Positions 29,644 to 37,747 of a DNA stretch of 64,000 nt are shown here, piece by piece (position 1 is the stretch's first letter; each line of letters begins with the position of its first letter). The notes under the pieces are model-generated. The model was not told the DNA's origin, searched no databases, and saw only the letters and a list, made by a program, of their open reading frames with translations. The stretch lies in the NCBI GenBank assembly GCA_020725545.1, contig DYEV01000002.1, positions 1 to 64,000 on the forward strand. Direction: 5' to 3'. The stretch is from Desulfobacca sp. (GTDB lineage: Bacteria; Desulfobacterota; Desulfobaccia; Desulfobaccales; Desulfobaccaceae). The position numbers were made by a program, and so were the translations under genes.

Positions 29644-29960
29644 GAATCGTCACGAATAGGGATGGTGACGTGCCCAGGCTCGGTTTCCGGCACAGCCGGC
29701 AACGCCGCTTGCCGGGATAATTCCTGCAATCGCTCCCGCATGTGCAGAATCACTTCGATGCCGGCCAGGTTTATGCCCAGCTCCTGGCGGAGTTGCACAA
29801 TCACCCGCAGACGTTCGATCTGAGAAACGGCATAATAGCGTTCGGCGCCACATTGGATGGACGAGACCAGACCCTCCCGTTCGTACAGCCGGATGGCCTG
29901 GGGATGAACACCCAAAGTTTGGGCGACGACTTTCAGGGAATAATACCTTTGTGTAGTCAT
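29640..29960 (-). CDS. hspR: MerR-family heat-shock regulator, HspR-like
   Basis: RYYSLKVVAQTLGVHPQAIRLYEREGLVSSIQCGAERYYAVSQIERLRVIVQLRQELGINLAGIEVIL. Downstream of dnaJ. Confidence 0.85.
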   Translation of the reverse strand: MTTQRYYSLKVVAQTLGVHPQAIRLYEREGLVSSIQCGAERYYAVSQIERLRVIVQLRQELGINLAGIEVILHMRERLQELSRQAALPAVPETEPGHVTIPIRDDS

Positions 29961-29994
29961 GCGTAGCTCCCACCAAGGCCAACTCGGGCCACGG

Positions 29995-31059
29995 TTAGGC
30001 AGATCCAGGACCTGACGCGGTCACCATATCCTTCAGGGAGGCAAACAGCTCCCGGGCTTGGGGAGGCAGTTCCTTGGGAATGGCCACCGTTACCTCCACA
30101 TACTGATCACCCACCCGGTTGGGCCCCGTTTTGATGCCTTTGCCTTTGAGGCGAAATCGTTGGCCGTTCTGGGTTCCCGGCGGAATCTTGAGAGACACGG
30201 GCTTATCCAAAGTAGGCACGGTGATCTTGCCGCCCAAGACCGCGTCAAAGAGGGAGATAGTTGTCTTGTAATAAATATCATTGCCTTGCCGGGTGAACTG
30301 AGGATGCGGCCGGACGGTGATGATCAGGAAGAGATCGCCCGGCGGCCCGCCGTTGAGGCCAGGATTGCCCTTGCCGGTCATGCGCAAGCGGGTGCCAGTG
30401 TCTACGCCGGGAGGTATCTTTACTTCCAGGGTTTCGGTTCCTAAAACCACGCCCCGGCCACCGCAGCGGCGACAGCTCTGCTGGCCCACCCGACCGGTGC
30501 CGTGGCAGGTGGAACAGTTGATGAGCATGCGGACATTGTCCACCTTTTTTTCCATGACGCCCCGGCCGCCGCAATCCTGGCAATTCTGGCCGGCATATTC
30601 ATAGCCGGAACCGTGACAGGCCGGACAGGTAATTTCCTTTTCCAGGGAGATGGTGGTCCGCCCGCCCTTGACCGCCTCCAGGAAGTCGACTTCCAAAGAA
30701 TAGGCCAGATCATCGCCCCGCACCGGCCCGCCATAGGCCTGGCCGCCCCGCCCCGCGAACAGGTCCCGGAAGAGATCAGCAAAACCTCGGGAAGCAAAGA
30801 CCTCTTCGAAATCATGGGCTGCTTCGGGGGTGGCATAATAAGCCGACGCTCCCAAGCGATCATATTCGGCGCGCTTCTCCGGATTGGACAAAATATCATA
30901 CGCCGCCGAGATTTCTTTAAATTTCTTTTCGGCTTCCTTGTCGTTGGGGTTGACGTCAGGGTGATACTTGCGGGCCAGCTTGCGGTAGGCCTTTTTCAAG
31001 TCGGCATCAGTGGCGTCCCGGGAGACCCCGAGAATCTCATACGCATCCCTTTCCAGCAC
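29995..31059 (-). CDS. dnaJ: Chaperone DnaJ
   Basis: J domain ([51 protein letters not shown]) with HPD, plus four CxxCxGxG-type zinc motifs. Confidence 0.95.
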   Translation of the reverse strand: MLERDAYEILGVSRDATDADLKKAYRKLARKYHPDVNPNDKEAEKKFKEISAAYDILSNPEKRAEYDRLGASAYYATPEAAHDFEEVFASRGFADLFRDLFAGRGGQAYGGPVRGDDLAYSLEVDFLEAVKGGRTTISLEKEITCPACHGSGYEYAGQNCQDCGGRGVMEKKVDNVRMLINCSTCHGTGRVGQQSCRRCGGRGVVLGTETLEVKIPPGVDTGTRLRMTGKGNPGLNGGPPGDLFLIITVRPHPQFTRQGNDIYYKTTISLFDAVLGGKITVPTLDKPVSLKIPPGTQNGQRFRLKGKGIKTGPNRVGDQYVEVTVAIPKELPPQARELFASLKDMVTASGPGSA

Positions 31060-31112
31060 GGGACTCTCCGATGGGCAAAGGTGACAAGAATGCAGCGAAA
31101 AAATATCTTTCC

Positions 31113-31145
31113 CACTAACTTAGTGAAATCGGCCGGAATTGTCAA
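31113..31145 (-). promoter_or_regulatory. Putative dnaJ-hspR-comEC promoter with overlapping dyad
   Basis: Minus strand TTGACA (31140-31145), 17 nt spacer, TAAGTT (31117-31122), overlapped by a perfect dyad CACTAA-C-TTAGTG (31113-31125). Confidence 0.45.
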
Positions 31146-31593
31146 GGGCGGGATGGCATGCCAACGGTTGACCTCTGGGAATGCTAAAATACCAAGACAA
31201 TATAGGTGGAATAGAAATTGCATAAATCTCAAAGAAAATTGTCTATATTTCCTTCACAGTTCGATAGATTTTCACATCCAAGGGAATGAGCATGGCACAC
31301 ATTGACGGCGGCAGCCCCAAAGATCAGGGATTCCCCGATGAATTCGGGATGGATATGTTTGCGGACCCAGGTGCCCGGATTTCTGGCCAGAACAGCGGCC
31401 AGACAGCGGACCCACCCCCCTTTTGGGGGTATGTCACGCCGACTTGGTTCGGTCCTTTTCTGTTATCGCCCCGGCGCCGCAAGGAGTGGGGGTGGTGTTA
31501 GGGAAAAGTCTAGGGAAAAAAAGGCAAGCTTGGGGGCAGAGGGCCAACGTCTAAGAAGCAAAAGAATGCTGAGCCGCGTCCTGCGGTGCGGTT

Positions 31594-33000
31594 TTACCAG
31601 CTAAAGCCTTTGGGCAGGTAAAAGAGTTTGAGGCGGCGGTATTGACCTTCCCGTTCCCAGGTAACCAGTCCGGACAGGAGGCGGAAGCTGCTGCCGGTGG
31701 CCGTGCTTTCCCGGCTGGCCAGGAAGCTCAGCTCCCAGAGACGGTAATCCTGATCGGCCTGCCACCGGTAAAGCCCCCAAAAGGCCTTGCCCTGCTGGAA
31801 GGTACCCCGGCGATTCTGGTTCCACAGATAAACATACGGGCCGAAAAGACGGTCAAATCCCGGTGATTGTATAAAAAGGATTTCCGGTGCATGGAAATGA
31901 CTCCAGCCCGGCTGTGAGGCTGAAAAGGCCAGGGGCCAGATGCGATGTCGTTCTTTCCAGGTACCGGCTTTGTCGATCTCCACGACGTAGCTGCTGAGGA
32001 AGAGGTAGCGGGTGTTCTGTTCCCAAAGATCATCCCAGGTCTGGGTGCGTTGATCAAAGAGCCACCAGAAAATGGCCAGACGCGTTTGGTCAGGACCCTG
32101 GCGGGAGTAATAGAAAGGGAAGTAGTTGCGCAGCCGGAAGTTGTCGCCGTCGCCCCGGACGATGAAGGGCCAGGGGGTATCCCATTGGGTATAGTTGCCC
32201 TGGTCCTGATGGTAATAAGTGAAAAACGGAAAGAGGATGGTTTTTTTGGTGCTGCTGGGCGTGGTTTCTTTGGCGTAAAATGGCAAAACCGCCTTGACGG
32301 TCCGGGGCTTGTCAGTATCCAGACCGAGGCGTTGGGAGTGGATCAGGGGCCAAAGGGCGTAGTACTTTTCTGCTTGGCCGGGGGTGATCATCTTGCCGCC
32401 CAAAGGCCAGAAGGCGAAGGATTGTTCGCTGCCGGTGGCATAGTAAAAAAAGGGCCACAGTATGCCGTAGCGGTAGGCCTCGCCGGTAACGGAGCTGGAA
32501 TACAGGGGCCAGAGGAAAAAGTTGCCCCGATCCCGGCCGAAGCGTTCTTGATAGGTGCCGTACAAAGGGAAGACGCCGCCATAGCGGGCGCCGGTGCTGC
32601 TGCGGCCCCCATAAAACGGAAAAAACTGCCAGGATGACGCCCCCGCGGGCAGGGTGTCACGGCGGAAGGAGCTGAGGGGGATCAGGTTAAAACGGCTGTG
32701 GCCCCCCCCGGTCTTATATTGACCGAAGGGATAGAGAAACTCCGCCTCAACGTCATAGCCCTGGGTAAGGTAGTAAAAAAAGGGGGCCAGGGTCGTGAGC
32801 GTAGCCTCCCCGGCCCGTTCGCGGGAAAACAGCGGCCCCAGGACCTCCAACTGACCCTCGTCAGTTTCCGGGTTGTTGCTGTAAAACAGGAGCGGCGACA
32901 GATTCAGGCGCCGCTCCCCCCGGGAGGTGGTGGTGCAGCCCGCCAGGACCACGCCGGTCAGCAGGGCCAAACAGATAATGGTGAGAAGACGGCGACCCAT
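31594..33000 (-). CDS. Lipoprotein with many aromatic-Pro-aromatic repeats
   Basis: Lipobox LTGVVLAGC; recurring motifs LSPLLFY, LAPFFYY, LYPFGQY, FFPFYGG, VFPLYGTY, LWPLYSS, LWPFFYY, FWPLGGK, LWPLIHS, VLPFYAK, LFPFFTYY, PWPFIV, YFPFYYS, IWPLAFS. Confidence 0.8.
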   Translation of the reverse strand: MGRRLLTIICLALLTGVVLAGCTTTSRGERRLNLSPLLFYSNNPETDEGQLEVLGPLFSRERAGEATLTTLAPFFYYLTQGYDVEAEFLYPFGQYKTGGGHSRFNLIPLSSFRRDTLPAGASSWQFFPFYGGRSSTGARYGGVFPLYGTYQERFGRDRGNFFLWPLYSSSVTGEAYRYGILWPFFYYATGSEQSFAFWPLGGKMITPGQAEKYYALWPLIHSQRLGLDTDKPRTVKAVLPFYAKETTPSSTKKTILFPFFTYYHQDQGNYTQWDTPWPFIVRGDGDNFRLRNYFPFYYSRQGPDQTRLAIFWWLFDQRTQTWDDLWEQNTRYLFLSSYVVEIDKAGTWKERHRIWPLAFSASQPGWSHFHAPEILFIQSPGFDRLFGPYVYLWNQNRRGTFQQGKAFWGLYRWQADQDYRLWELSFLASRESTATGSSFRLLSGLVTWEREGQYRRLKLFYLPKGFSW

Positions 33001-33023
33001 CGGCAGTCAGCACCCTCTGGGGC

Positions 33024-34010
33024 TTAGCGGACCAAGGCCGAGCCGACTACGCCAATCATCGTCACCGGGGATTGTTCTTTGATGCCCTCCATGGCCTGAT
33101 TGACGTTCCGGAGGGCTTTTTTGGCGTCGTCGTAGAGCGTTTTATCGTTCACCAATTTCCCCAGGGTGCCTTCAGCCTCATCAATCTTGGCGGCCACCCG
33201 GTTCAGACGGGTAATGGCCTGTTGGGCCTGTTCATAGAGGCCTTTATCGTTGGCCAATTTGGCAATGGTCCCCTCCCCCTTGGTGAGCTTCTCGGAGAAG
33301 GTGGAGAGGTTATTGACCGCGGTGCGGACCTCACGGACGACCCCCTGCACCTCCCGGTAGAGGCCGTCATCTTTGAGGAGTTTCCCCAAGGTACCTTCGC
33401 CTTTTTCCAGGCCTTTGGCAACCCGGTTCAGGGTCTGGCTGGCCGCGGTGAAGTTGGCGATCATCTCTTTGAGATTGTTTTCGCCTTCCTGGGTGCCGAT
33501 CACTTTTTGCAGGGTGCCGGTGACCGAGCGCATGTCTTCGAGGATGGGGCGGAAGTCATCCAACAGGGCCGGCACCTTGGCCAGGAGTTGGTCAAATTCT
33601 ACGGGTGATTCGGTCTTGGTGATCATGCCGCCGGCTGGCAGTTGCGCCGCGCTGACGCTGCCCAATTCCAGTTCGATATATTTCTCCCCCAACATGCCTT
33701 TGGTCCGGACCCGAGCTACGGCATCCTCCCGCAGATGCAGATCAGGACGAAGCATTAAGGTGATCAAAGCCTGGCCGTCGGCGAGCTGAATGGTACTGAT
33801 CCGCCCCACTTCCACCCCGGCAATCTCCACCCGGCCGTTTTCCGCCAGACCAGACACCGAAGTAAATTTGGCCTTGACCGGGAAAGTATTGGGTGAGGCC
33901 AGGAAAGTGAATTTGCCAACCCGTAGACTCATATAGCCCAGCAGCATGAGGGCCGCCAGGACAAACAAGCCGACTTTTGCTTCGGTACCCCAACCTTTTT
34001 TGCCATTCAT
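33024..34010 (-). CDS. MCE/MlaD-family lipid-transport-type protein
   Basis: N-terminal TM; MCE domain FPVKAKFTSVSGLAENGRVEIAGVEVGRISTIQLADGQALITLMLRPDLHLREDAVARVRTKGMLGEKYIELELG; three C-terminal EGTxxKLxxDxxLY repeats. Confidence 0.93.
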   Translation of the reverse strand: MNGKKGWGTEAKVGLFVLAALMLLGYMSLRVGKFTFLASPNTFPVKAKFTSVSGLAENGRVEIAGVEVGRISTIQLADGQALITLMLRPDLHLREDAVARVRTKGMLGEKYIELELGSVSAAQLPAGGMITKTESPVEFDQLLAKVPALLDDFRPILEDMRSVTGTLQKVIGTQEGENNLKEMIANFTAASQTLNRVAKGLEKGEGTLGKLLKDDGLYREVQGVVREVRTAVNNLSTFSEKLTKGEGTIAKLANDKGLYEQAQQAITRLNRVAAKIDEAEGTLGKLVNDKTLYDDAKKALRNVNQAMEGIKEQSPVTMIGVVGSALVR

Positions 34011-34013
34011 TGC

Positions 34014-34823
34014 TTATTTCTCCATCTGCAGGGCTTCGCCCATCTCACAGGTTGCCTCAATGCCGAAAAGAGTTTTCTGAAGGTGATGATTGTGCAAGAG
34101 TTCCGGTCCGGTGCCGGTCAGGGTGATCTTGCCGCCTTCCAGAAGAAAGGCCCGATCCGCGACATTTAATATCCGGCGCACATGTTGGCCGGAGATTAAC
34201 AAGGTCATGCCCTGCCGACGCAGCGTCCGGAAGACATCGCAAAAGATCTTAACATATTTCGGACTCAAACCCAAGAACGGATCGTCCAACAGGAGCATTT
34301 TGGCTCCGGCCATCAGCCCTCGGGCCAGGACCACCATCCGCTGTTGGCCGCCGCTGAGGTTGCCGGCCAGGGTTTGTTGTTTTCTCTGCAGCTCGGGAAA
34401 GATCTGGTAGACGAAATCCAGACGGGCCGGGATGGCGGCCCGATGCAGGTAGCCGCCGATTTCCAGATTTTCCAAGACGCTCATTTCTGGAAAGACGTTG
34501 GTGCCCTCGGGGACGTAGACGATGCCCCGACGCACCACCTCCCAGACCGGCAGGCCGGCAATATCTTCGCCCTCCACTAAAATGGCGCCGCGCACCGGCC
34601 GCAGGAGCCCGCCCACGGCCTTGAGGATGGTGGTTTTGCCGGCCCCGTTGGGCCCGACAATGGCCACTACTTGCTGCCGCCAGACCTGCAGGCTGACGTT
34701 GGCGAGGATCTGCAGGTGATTATAGGCGGCCGAAAGGTTTTGAATAACCAGGTAGGGACCACCGACTTCCGGCTGTTGGCCGCTGCTTTGGGAACTCTGA
34801 TGATTGCCAAACCACGTGGTCAT
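34014..34823 (-). CDS. LivF-type ABC ATP-binding protein with Walker B D-D variant
   Basis: Walker A GPNGAGKTT; signature LSGGQQRMV; Walker B MLLLDDPFLGLSP (canonical LLLDEP). Start chosen at MTTWFGNHQ. Confidence 0.9.
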   Translation of the reverse strand: MTTWFGNHQSSQSSGQQPEVGGPYLVIQNLSAAYNHLQILANVSLQVWRQQVVAIVGPNGAGKTTILKAVGGLLRPVRGAILVEGEDIAGLPVWEVVRRGIVYVPEGTNVFPEMSVLENLEIGGYLHRAAIPARLDFVYQIFPELQRKQQTLAGNLSGGQQRMVVLARGLMAGAKMLLLDDPFLGLSPKYVKIFCDVFRTLRRQGMTLLISGQHVRRILNVADRAFLLEGGKITLTGTGPELLHNHHLQKTLFGIEATCEMGEALQMEK

Positions 34824-34942
34824 GGGAATTGTTCGCCACCTGTTGCTTGGAGATTCTTTGATCATACCACAAGTTGGCAAAAGAAGGTTGTTTTTTCGGC
34901 AGCGAAGATATTTTCACCTCGAGGCGGTGGCGCGGGGAGGCG

Positions 34943-35737
34943 TTAGGGCCGCTCGGCCGATGCGGGTGAGTCTCCTGCTGTTGGCGGCCCTTTGGCGGGA
35001 CGGCGGGTACCCAAATAAGCCCCGACGACCTCGGGATGGCGGATGATTTCCTGGGGTGGACCTTCCATGATCTTTTCCCCCCGATCCAAGACCACCAAAC
35101 GATCGGCGACCTCCAGGGTCAGGTTGAGAAAATGGTCAATAATCAGAAGGGTCAATCCCTGTTGCCGGAGTTTCTCCACCAGGGCGGCCACGTGCCGGAC
35201 CATCTTGGGGCTGAGGCCGGCGGCCACTTCATCCAACAGCACTAATTGGGGTTCGGTGGCCAAGGCCCGGGCCACTTCCAAGCGCCGTTGTTCCGACAGG
35301 GTCAGATCTTTCCCCAAAGTATCGGCCTTGTGGGTCAACCCCACCAGTTCCAAATAGGGCAAGGCCTGGTCCCGGAGAAAACCCGCGGACTGGCGGCGCC
35401 GGCCAAAGCGGATGCCGATGGCGACATTCTCCCAAGCAGTCATATCGGCAAAAGGCCGGGGAATCTGAAAGGTCCGGGCAATGCCCGCCCGGCAGCGCCG
35501 ATGGGGCGGCCACGCCGTGATATCCTGCCCCTGATAGAAAACCTTGCCGCTGGTCGGGGACACCTGGCCGCTGATGACACTCATGAGGGTGGTTTTGCCG
35601 GCACCGTTGGGGCCGATAATGCCGATGATCTCCTGGGGGGACACTTGCAGGGAAATATTCCGCAGCAGGCGTTGTGGTCCCCAGATTACCTCAATGGCGC
35701 GAAGCTCTAAGAGGTTTTGCTCTGTGGCCGGAACCAT
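34943..35737 (-). CDS. livG: LivG-type ABC ATP-binding protein
   Basis: GPNGAGKTTLMSVISGQVSPTSGKVFYQGQDITAWPPHRRCRAGIARTFQIPRPFADMTAWENV; LVLLDEVAAGLSP. Confidence 0.92.
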   Translation of the reverse strand: MVPATEQNLLELRAIEVIWGPQRLLRNISLQVSPQEIIGIIGPNGAGKTTLMSVISGQVSPTSGKVFYQGQDITAWPPHRRCRAGIARTFQIPRPFADMTAWENVAIGIRFGRRRQSAGFLRDQALPYLELVGLTHKADTLGKDLTLSEQRRLEVARALATEPQLVLLDEVAAGLSPKMVRHVAALVEKLRQQGLTLLIIDHFLNLTLEVADRLVVLDRGEKIMEGPPQEIIRHPEVVGAYLGTRRPAKGPPTAGDSPASAERP

Positions 35738-36738
35738 GTGGCTAAGCCCTGTGGGAAAAAGAAAATGGTCAGAATGATCACTAAGCCATAGACCGCGGCG
35801 TGTCCCTGGGGCAGCAGGGGTTGCAGCACCAACTGGTCCAGAGGATAGAGCAGCAAAGCGCCGATCAGGGGGCCGAAGACGGCAAAGCGGCCGCCGAAAA
35901 AGCTCAAGATCAGGGGGAAAGCCGCCAATTGCAGGCTGAAGACCATGGCCGGTTCGATCAGACCCATGAGATGGGCATACAAACCGCCGCAGACGCCGGT
36001 GAGAAAGGCGCTCAACCCCAATGCTGCCAGGCGGCAGCCATAGATATTGACGCCCAGAACTTCTGCGGCCACCTCATTTTCCCGGATAGCTCGCAGGGCC
36101 CATCCCCACCGGGATCTCAGGGCCTGGCGGTGCAGCACCGTCACGAACGCCATCCAACCGAATAAAAAGTAGTATTGACTCCGGAGACCGGCGCCCACTG
36201 GCAGAGTCAAGATCCCCAAGTCCAAAGCTGGTAAGCGGCCGATGCCGACGATCCCCATGGAGCCGGAAGTGAGGGACTCCCAGTTATCCACAATAACCCG
36301 GGGTATCTCCAAAGAAGCCAGTGTCGCCAGGGCGAAATAAGCCCCCCGCAGTTTCTTAAAGACCAGACCCCAAAGGAGGCCGTAGAGGGCGCCAACCATC
36401 CCGCCGGCTACGACCGCCGGATAAACCGGCATCAGCAATTTCTGCTGCAACAAGACGGCGGCATAGGCCCCCAGCCCGAAAAAGGCTCCATGCCCCAGAG
36501 ATAAGAGCCCACTCAACGCCAGGATATTCCAGGCCATGGCCAGGGCCGCATAGAAGCAGGCCAGACCAAAGACCAGGAGATAGACCTCGGCCTCAGGAAA
36601 GAGCAGCGGCCCAACTATCAGAAGCAAGGCTGCCAGCCAGGAAAAGACTTTTCTCACAGTATCCGGTTCCATCAGCACAATTTTTTGCCTGGCCTGGCGC
36701 TGGCCATCGTCACCAACTGTGTCGGGTGTACGCCTCAC
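35707..36738 (-). CDS. livM: LivM-type ABC permease
   Basis: AMAWNILALSGLLSLGHGAFFGLGAYAAVLL..RAIRENEVAAEVLGVNIYGCRLAALGLSAFLTGVCGGLYAH. Confidence 0.92.
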   Translation of the reverse strand: MRRTPDTVGDDGQRQARQKIVLMEPDTVRKVFSWLAALLLIVGPLLFPEAEVYLLVFGLACFYAALAMAWNILALSGLLSLGHGAFFGLGAYAAVLLQQKLLMPVYPAVVAGGMVGALYGLLWGLVFKKLRGAYFALATLASLEIPRVIVDNWESLTSGSMGIVGIGRLPALDLGILTLPVGAGLRSQYYFLFGWMAFVTVLHRQALRSRWGWALRAIRENEVAAEVLGVNIYGCRLAALGLSAFLTGVCGGLYAHLMGLIEPAMVFSLQLAAFPLILSFFGGRFAVFGPLIGALLLYPLDQLVLQPLLPQGHAAVYGLVIILTIFFFPQGLATWFRPQSKTS

Positions 36739-37604
36739 GAGGCGATATCATGCTTAGCGCCGGCCTGAGGCCGACCAACCAAAATCAGCAGGAGGACCAG
36801 GGCACTGACCAACTCCCGCCAACTACTGCCGACGGCCAGGGCTGTGAGAGACTCGGCCGCACCCAGGAGCCAGCCAACCCATAATAAGCTGCCAGTCCGG
36901 CCGACACCGGCAGCAATGGTCAGAATGATGGCAATGAGAGTAGGTTCCAAGCCGCCGGCCGGGTGGAGGTACATATTGACCGCCATCAACGGACCGGCCA
37001 AACCGATCAGGACGCCGCCCAGGCCAAAAGCCAGGAGCTGCATCTGGTCCACTCTGATCCCGGCTAAAGCTGCGCCCTCCCGGTTCTGAATGGTGGCCCG
37101 CAAGGCCTTGCCGGCAAAGGTCCGATACAGAAACAGATAGACCGCTGCCGTGGCAGCCAGCGAACCCAGTAACAGCATTGCCTGATTGGCCGTCATCATA
37201 AGGGAACAGGCCGGCAGGTCTAAAACCACGGTAGTCGGTAGTAAAAGCAAACGATAATCCGCGGAAAAAAGCCCTAAAAAAAGGTTTTGCAGGACGATGG
37301 CCAACCCGAAGGTGACCACCAGGGAATTTAATTCGAAAGGCTCGGGCAGACGGTGCAGGAGCTCACGCAGCGCCAACATGGCCACCGGCAGAGACACCAT
37401 GCATAAGATCAGGATCCATGAAAAGGGCAGGTGCCAGAAATGCCAGAGGGCAAAGGCCAGGTACCCGGCTAACAGGATAAAATCACCATGGGCCAGGTTA
37501 AAGGCCCGGGTGACGCCAAAAATGAGAGAAAACCCGAGACCGAGGAGGGTATAGAAGGATCCCAGAGATAAACCGGAAAGAATGGCCTGTTGCCAGATAC
37601 CCAT
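36735..37604 (-). CDS. livH: LivH-type ABC permease
   Basis: ILSGLSLGSFYTLLGLGFSLIFGVTRAFNLAHGDFILLAGYLAF..KALRATIQNREGAALAGIRVDQMQLLAFGLGGVLIGLAGPL. Confidence 0.92.
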   Translation of the reverse strand: MGIWQQAILSGLSLGSFYTLLGLGFSLIFGVTRAFNLAHGDFILLAGYLAFALWHFWHLPFSWILILCMVSLPVAMLALRELLHRLPEPFELNSLVVTFGLAIVLQNLFLGLFSADYRLLLLPTTVVLDLPACSLMMTANQAMLLLGSLAATAAVYLFLYRTFAGKALRATIQNREGAALAGIRVDQMQLLAFGLGGVLIGLAGPLMAVNMYLHPAGGLEPTLIAIILTIAAGVGRTGSLLWVGWLLGAAESLTALAVGSSWRELVSALVLLLILVGRPQAGAKHDIAS

Positions 37605-37747
37605 GATGAATGCGAGGTTAGCGAAATTGAGTTATTTGGTCCCCAAAAGGCAGACACTGGTCTGTGACTTGGTGGTTGTCCAGAAAATCCACCCTCATCG
37701 GGCCTAGGCCCGTCCGGAGCTGCGTTTGCCCAGGGAAATACGCCTGG

